From: CAVPFA01 sp963703655
GTDB taxonomy: Bacteria > Actinomycetota > Acidimicrobiia > Acidimicrobiales > Bog-793
Direction of reading: 5' to 3'
Assembly (NCBI GenBank): GCA_963703655.1
Contig: CAVPFA010000004.1
Span: forward strand, 620,001-684,000
Length of the DNA stretch: 64,000 nucleotides
A program made the position numbers and the translations under genes. Of this stretch, positions 62,718 through 64,000 are shown one piece after another (position 1 is the first letter of the stretch; every line of letters starts with the position of its first letter). The notes below the pieces were generated by a model, which saw only the letters and a list, made by a program, of their open reading frames with translations, was not told the DNA's origin and did no database searches.

Positions 62718-63704
62718 TCAGACCCCCTTTGCGACAGTGACGCGTGCGTCTCTCGCCGCGACGTGACAAGCGACGAAGTGCTCGGGCGCGAGCTCCTCCA
62801 GCTCGGGGCGAACGACCCGGCAAATCTCCTCGGCGAGCGGACAGCGTGGCTCGTAGGGACAGCCCACCGCGGCGACGCCGGCGCCCGGGATGGCGACCGC
62901 CTCGCTCGCGAGGCGCACGCGGCGGGCGGCCTCACGGGTCGGGTCCGGGAGCGGCACCGCTTCGGCGAGCGCCCGGGTATACGGGTGCAGCGCCCCCCCG
63001 AGGACCTCGCCGTAGGGGCCCGACTCGACGACGTGGCCCAGGTACATGACGTCGATCACGTCCGCCACGTGGCGGACCGTGGCGAGGTCGTGGCTGATGA
63101 AGACATAGGAGAGGGACAAATCGTCCTGCAGCCGGACGAGCAGATTGATCACCTCCGCGCGGACCGAGACGTCCAGCGCCGAAGTCGGCTCGTCCAGGAC
63201 GAGCGCCCTCGGCTCCACGGCGAGCGCCCTCGCGATCGCCACGCGTTGGGCTTGGCCGCCCGAGAGCTCGTGGGGATAGGAGTTGGCGAAACGCCGCCCG
63301 AGCGCCACCATGGCGAGCAGCTCGCCGACGCGTGACTCGCGCTCTCGCCCTCGGGCGGCGAGATGATGCACCCCCAGCACCTCGCCGATGGCCGCCGCGA
63401 CGGTGAGGCGCGGGTCGAGCGACGAGTAGGGGTCCTGGAAGACGAGCTGTATCTCGCGGGCGAGCTCGAGGCGGCGACCGGGCGAGATGACCTCGCCGAA
63501 CAGCTCGATCCTCCCCGACGTCGGCCGTTCCAGCCCGACGAGCAGGCGGGCCAGCGTCGACTTGCCGCACCCGCTCTCGCCGACGATCCCGAGCGTCCGG
63601 CCCATCTCGAGGCTCACAGAGACCCCGCGCAGCGCGTGCACCGCGGGTCCCCGCCCCGCTCGGTAAACCTTCACGAGATCGAAGCTGCGCAGCGCTAGCG
63701 CCAT
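62718..63704 (-). CDS. Oligopeptide-type ABC transporter ATPase (OppF/DppF-like)
   Basis: It has 328 residues from the ATG at 63704. Walker A is IVGESGCGKSTLARLLVG, the Q-loop LVFQDPYSSLDPR, the signature ELSGGQAQRVAIARALA and Walker B ALVLDEPTSALD. The C-terminal oligopeptide/dipeptide domain has Cys in GCPYEPRCPLAEEICR, as in family members with a possible iron-sulfur site. The start overlaps the preceding ATPase by 10 bases. It stops directly before the GntR start. Confidence 0.93.
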   Translation of the reverse strand: MALALRSFDLVKVYRAGRGPAVHALRGVSVSLEMGRTLGIVGESGCGKSTLARLLVGLERPTSGRIELFGEVISPGRRLELAREIQLVFQDPYSSLDPRLTVAAAIGEVLGVHHLAARGRERESRVGELLAMVALGRRFANSYPHELSGGQAQRVAIARALAVEPRALVLDEPTSALDVSVRAEVINLLVRLQDDLSLSYVFISHDLATVRHVADVIDVMYLGHVVESGPYGEVLGGALHPYTRALAEAVPLPDPTREAARRVRLASEAVAIPGAGVAAVGCPYEPRCPLAEEICRVVRPELEELAPEHFVACHVAARDARVTVAKGV

Positions 63705-64000
63705 TGGCTCGGGTCCTTCCAGCAGGCGGCGAAGCTGCCGTCCCCGCGCTCGAGCAGCGGGGGCTCCTCCTCGGCGCAGCGGTCGAACGCGTACCGACAC
63801 CGCGCCCGGAACGGGCAGCCCGGCGGGAGCAGAGTCGGGTCAGGCGGAAAGCCGCCGATCTGGGTGAGAGGCGCACGGTGCGCCACCTCCGGCCCGGGCA
63901 GCGAACCGAGCAACGCCTCGGAGTAGGGGTGCGTCGGCCGAGCGAACAGCCGCACCGTCGTTGCGTGCTCGACGACGCGACCGGCGTACATGACGAACAC
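63695..64000 (-). CDS. Oligopeptide-type ABC transporter ATPase (OppD/DppD-like), C-terminal part
   Basis: The visible 101 residues begin VFVMYAGRVVEHATTVRLFA, the end of the ATPase core. The oligopeptide domain follows (THPYSEALLGSLPG, GCPFRARCRYAFDRCAEEEP with conserved Cys). The N-terminal Walker motifs lie beyond the right edge. Together with the next gene it forms the usual OppD-OppF pair; permease and binding-protein genes are presumably further right. Confidence 0.92.
   Translation of the reverse strand: MFVMYAGRVVEHATTVRLFARPTHPYSEALLGSLPGPEVAHRAPLTQIGGFPPDPTLLPPGCPFRARCRYAFDRCAEEEPPLLERGDGSFAACWKDPSQWR

Overview
This is a 64-kb window of high-GC DNA from an actinobacterium. The evidence is the high-GC codon use, the actinobacterial style of the membrane glycosyltransferase-like proteins, and the UTRA-type GntR regulator. 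A lineage near Acidimicrobiia is only a guess. No rRNA or tRNA gene was recognised. Many otherwise intact genes carry one single-base frameshift, including livG and livK. The assembly may therefore contain indel errors, and every 'pseudogene' call based on one shift should be read with that in mind.

Region 1 (1-16206) is a cell-surface polysaccharide region. It starts with a secreted Ig-like repeat protein cut by the window edge. It then holds two paralogous large membrane proteins in opposite orientation (1469-3787 and 13912-16206). Between them lie a TPR lipoprotein, a DUF2304 protein, a methyltransferase, a three-domain sugar-nucleotide-type fusion enzyme, a GT2 glycosyltransferase, a polysaccharide deacetylase, an ATP-grasp enzyme, a HAD phosphatase and a GtrA-type flippase.

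Region 2 (16289-35960) is a nest of mobile DNA built around two copies of one module: a tyrosine recombinase facing, across a strong hairpin and a conserved ~40-bp sequence, a secreted collagen-like gene. Module A (17220-25764) is interrupted by an IS256-family element with a 9-bp target duplication. That element is itself interrupted by a complete group II intron, placed so that splicing would rejoin the transposase in frame. Module B (about 32440-35058) has a decayed recombinase. Between the modules sits an IS21-type element (istAB), and its istA is split by a recombinase-in-trio (RIT) element with perfect 67-bp terminal inverted repeats.

Region 3 (35953-53970) is a toxin-antitoxin island. 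It has four VapBC pairs of the Phd/PIN or RHH/PIN type on the plus strand, two RHH/PIN pairs on the minus strand, one HicAB pair, one HTH/nucleotidyltransferase pair and one deleted VapBC scar. Four palindromic operators share a TGTAGCA...TGCTACA core. Interspersed are a ThDP enzyme, IS256 and ISL3 remnants, two further membrane proteins (one carrying a C-terminal TPR domain), a broken metallo-beta-lactamase-fold gene and a three-gene catabolic operon (HpaI-type aldolase, 2-hydroxyacid dehydrogenase, RraA-like protein).

Region 4 (54000-64000) is transport. A complete branched-chain-amino-acid-type ABC operon (livKHMGF order on the minus strand) has a strong hairpin between livK and livH. It is followed by an RCC1-repeat secreted protein, a GntR/UTRA regulator, and the ATPase genes of an oligopeptide ABC transporter that runs off the right edge.
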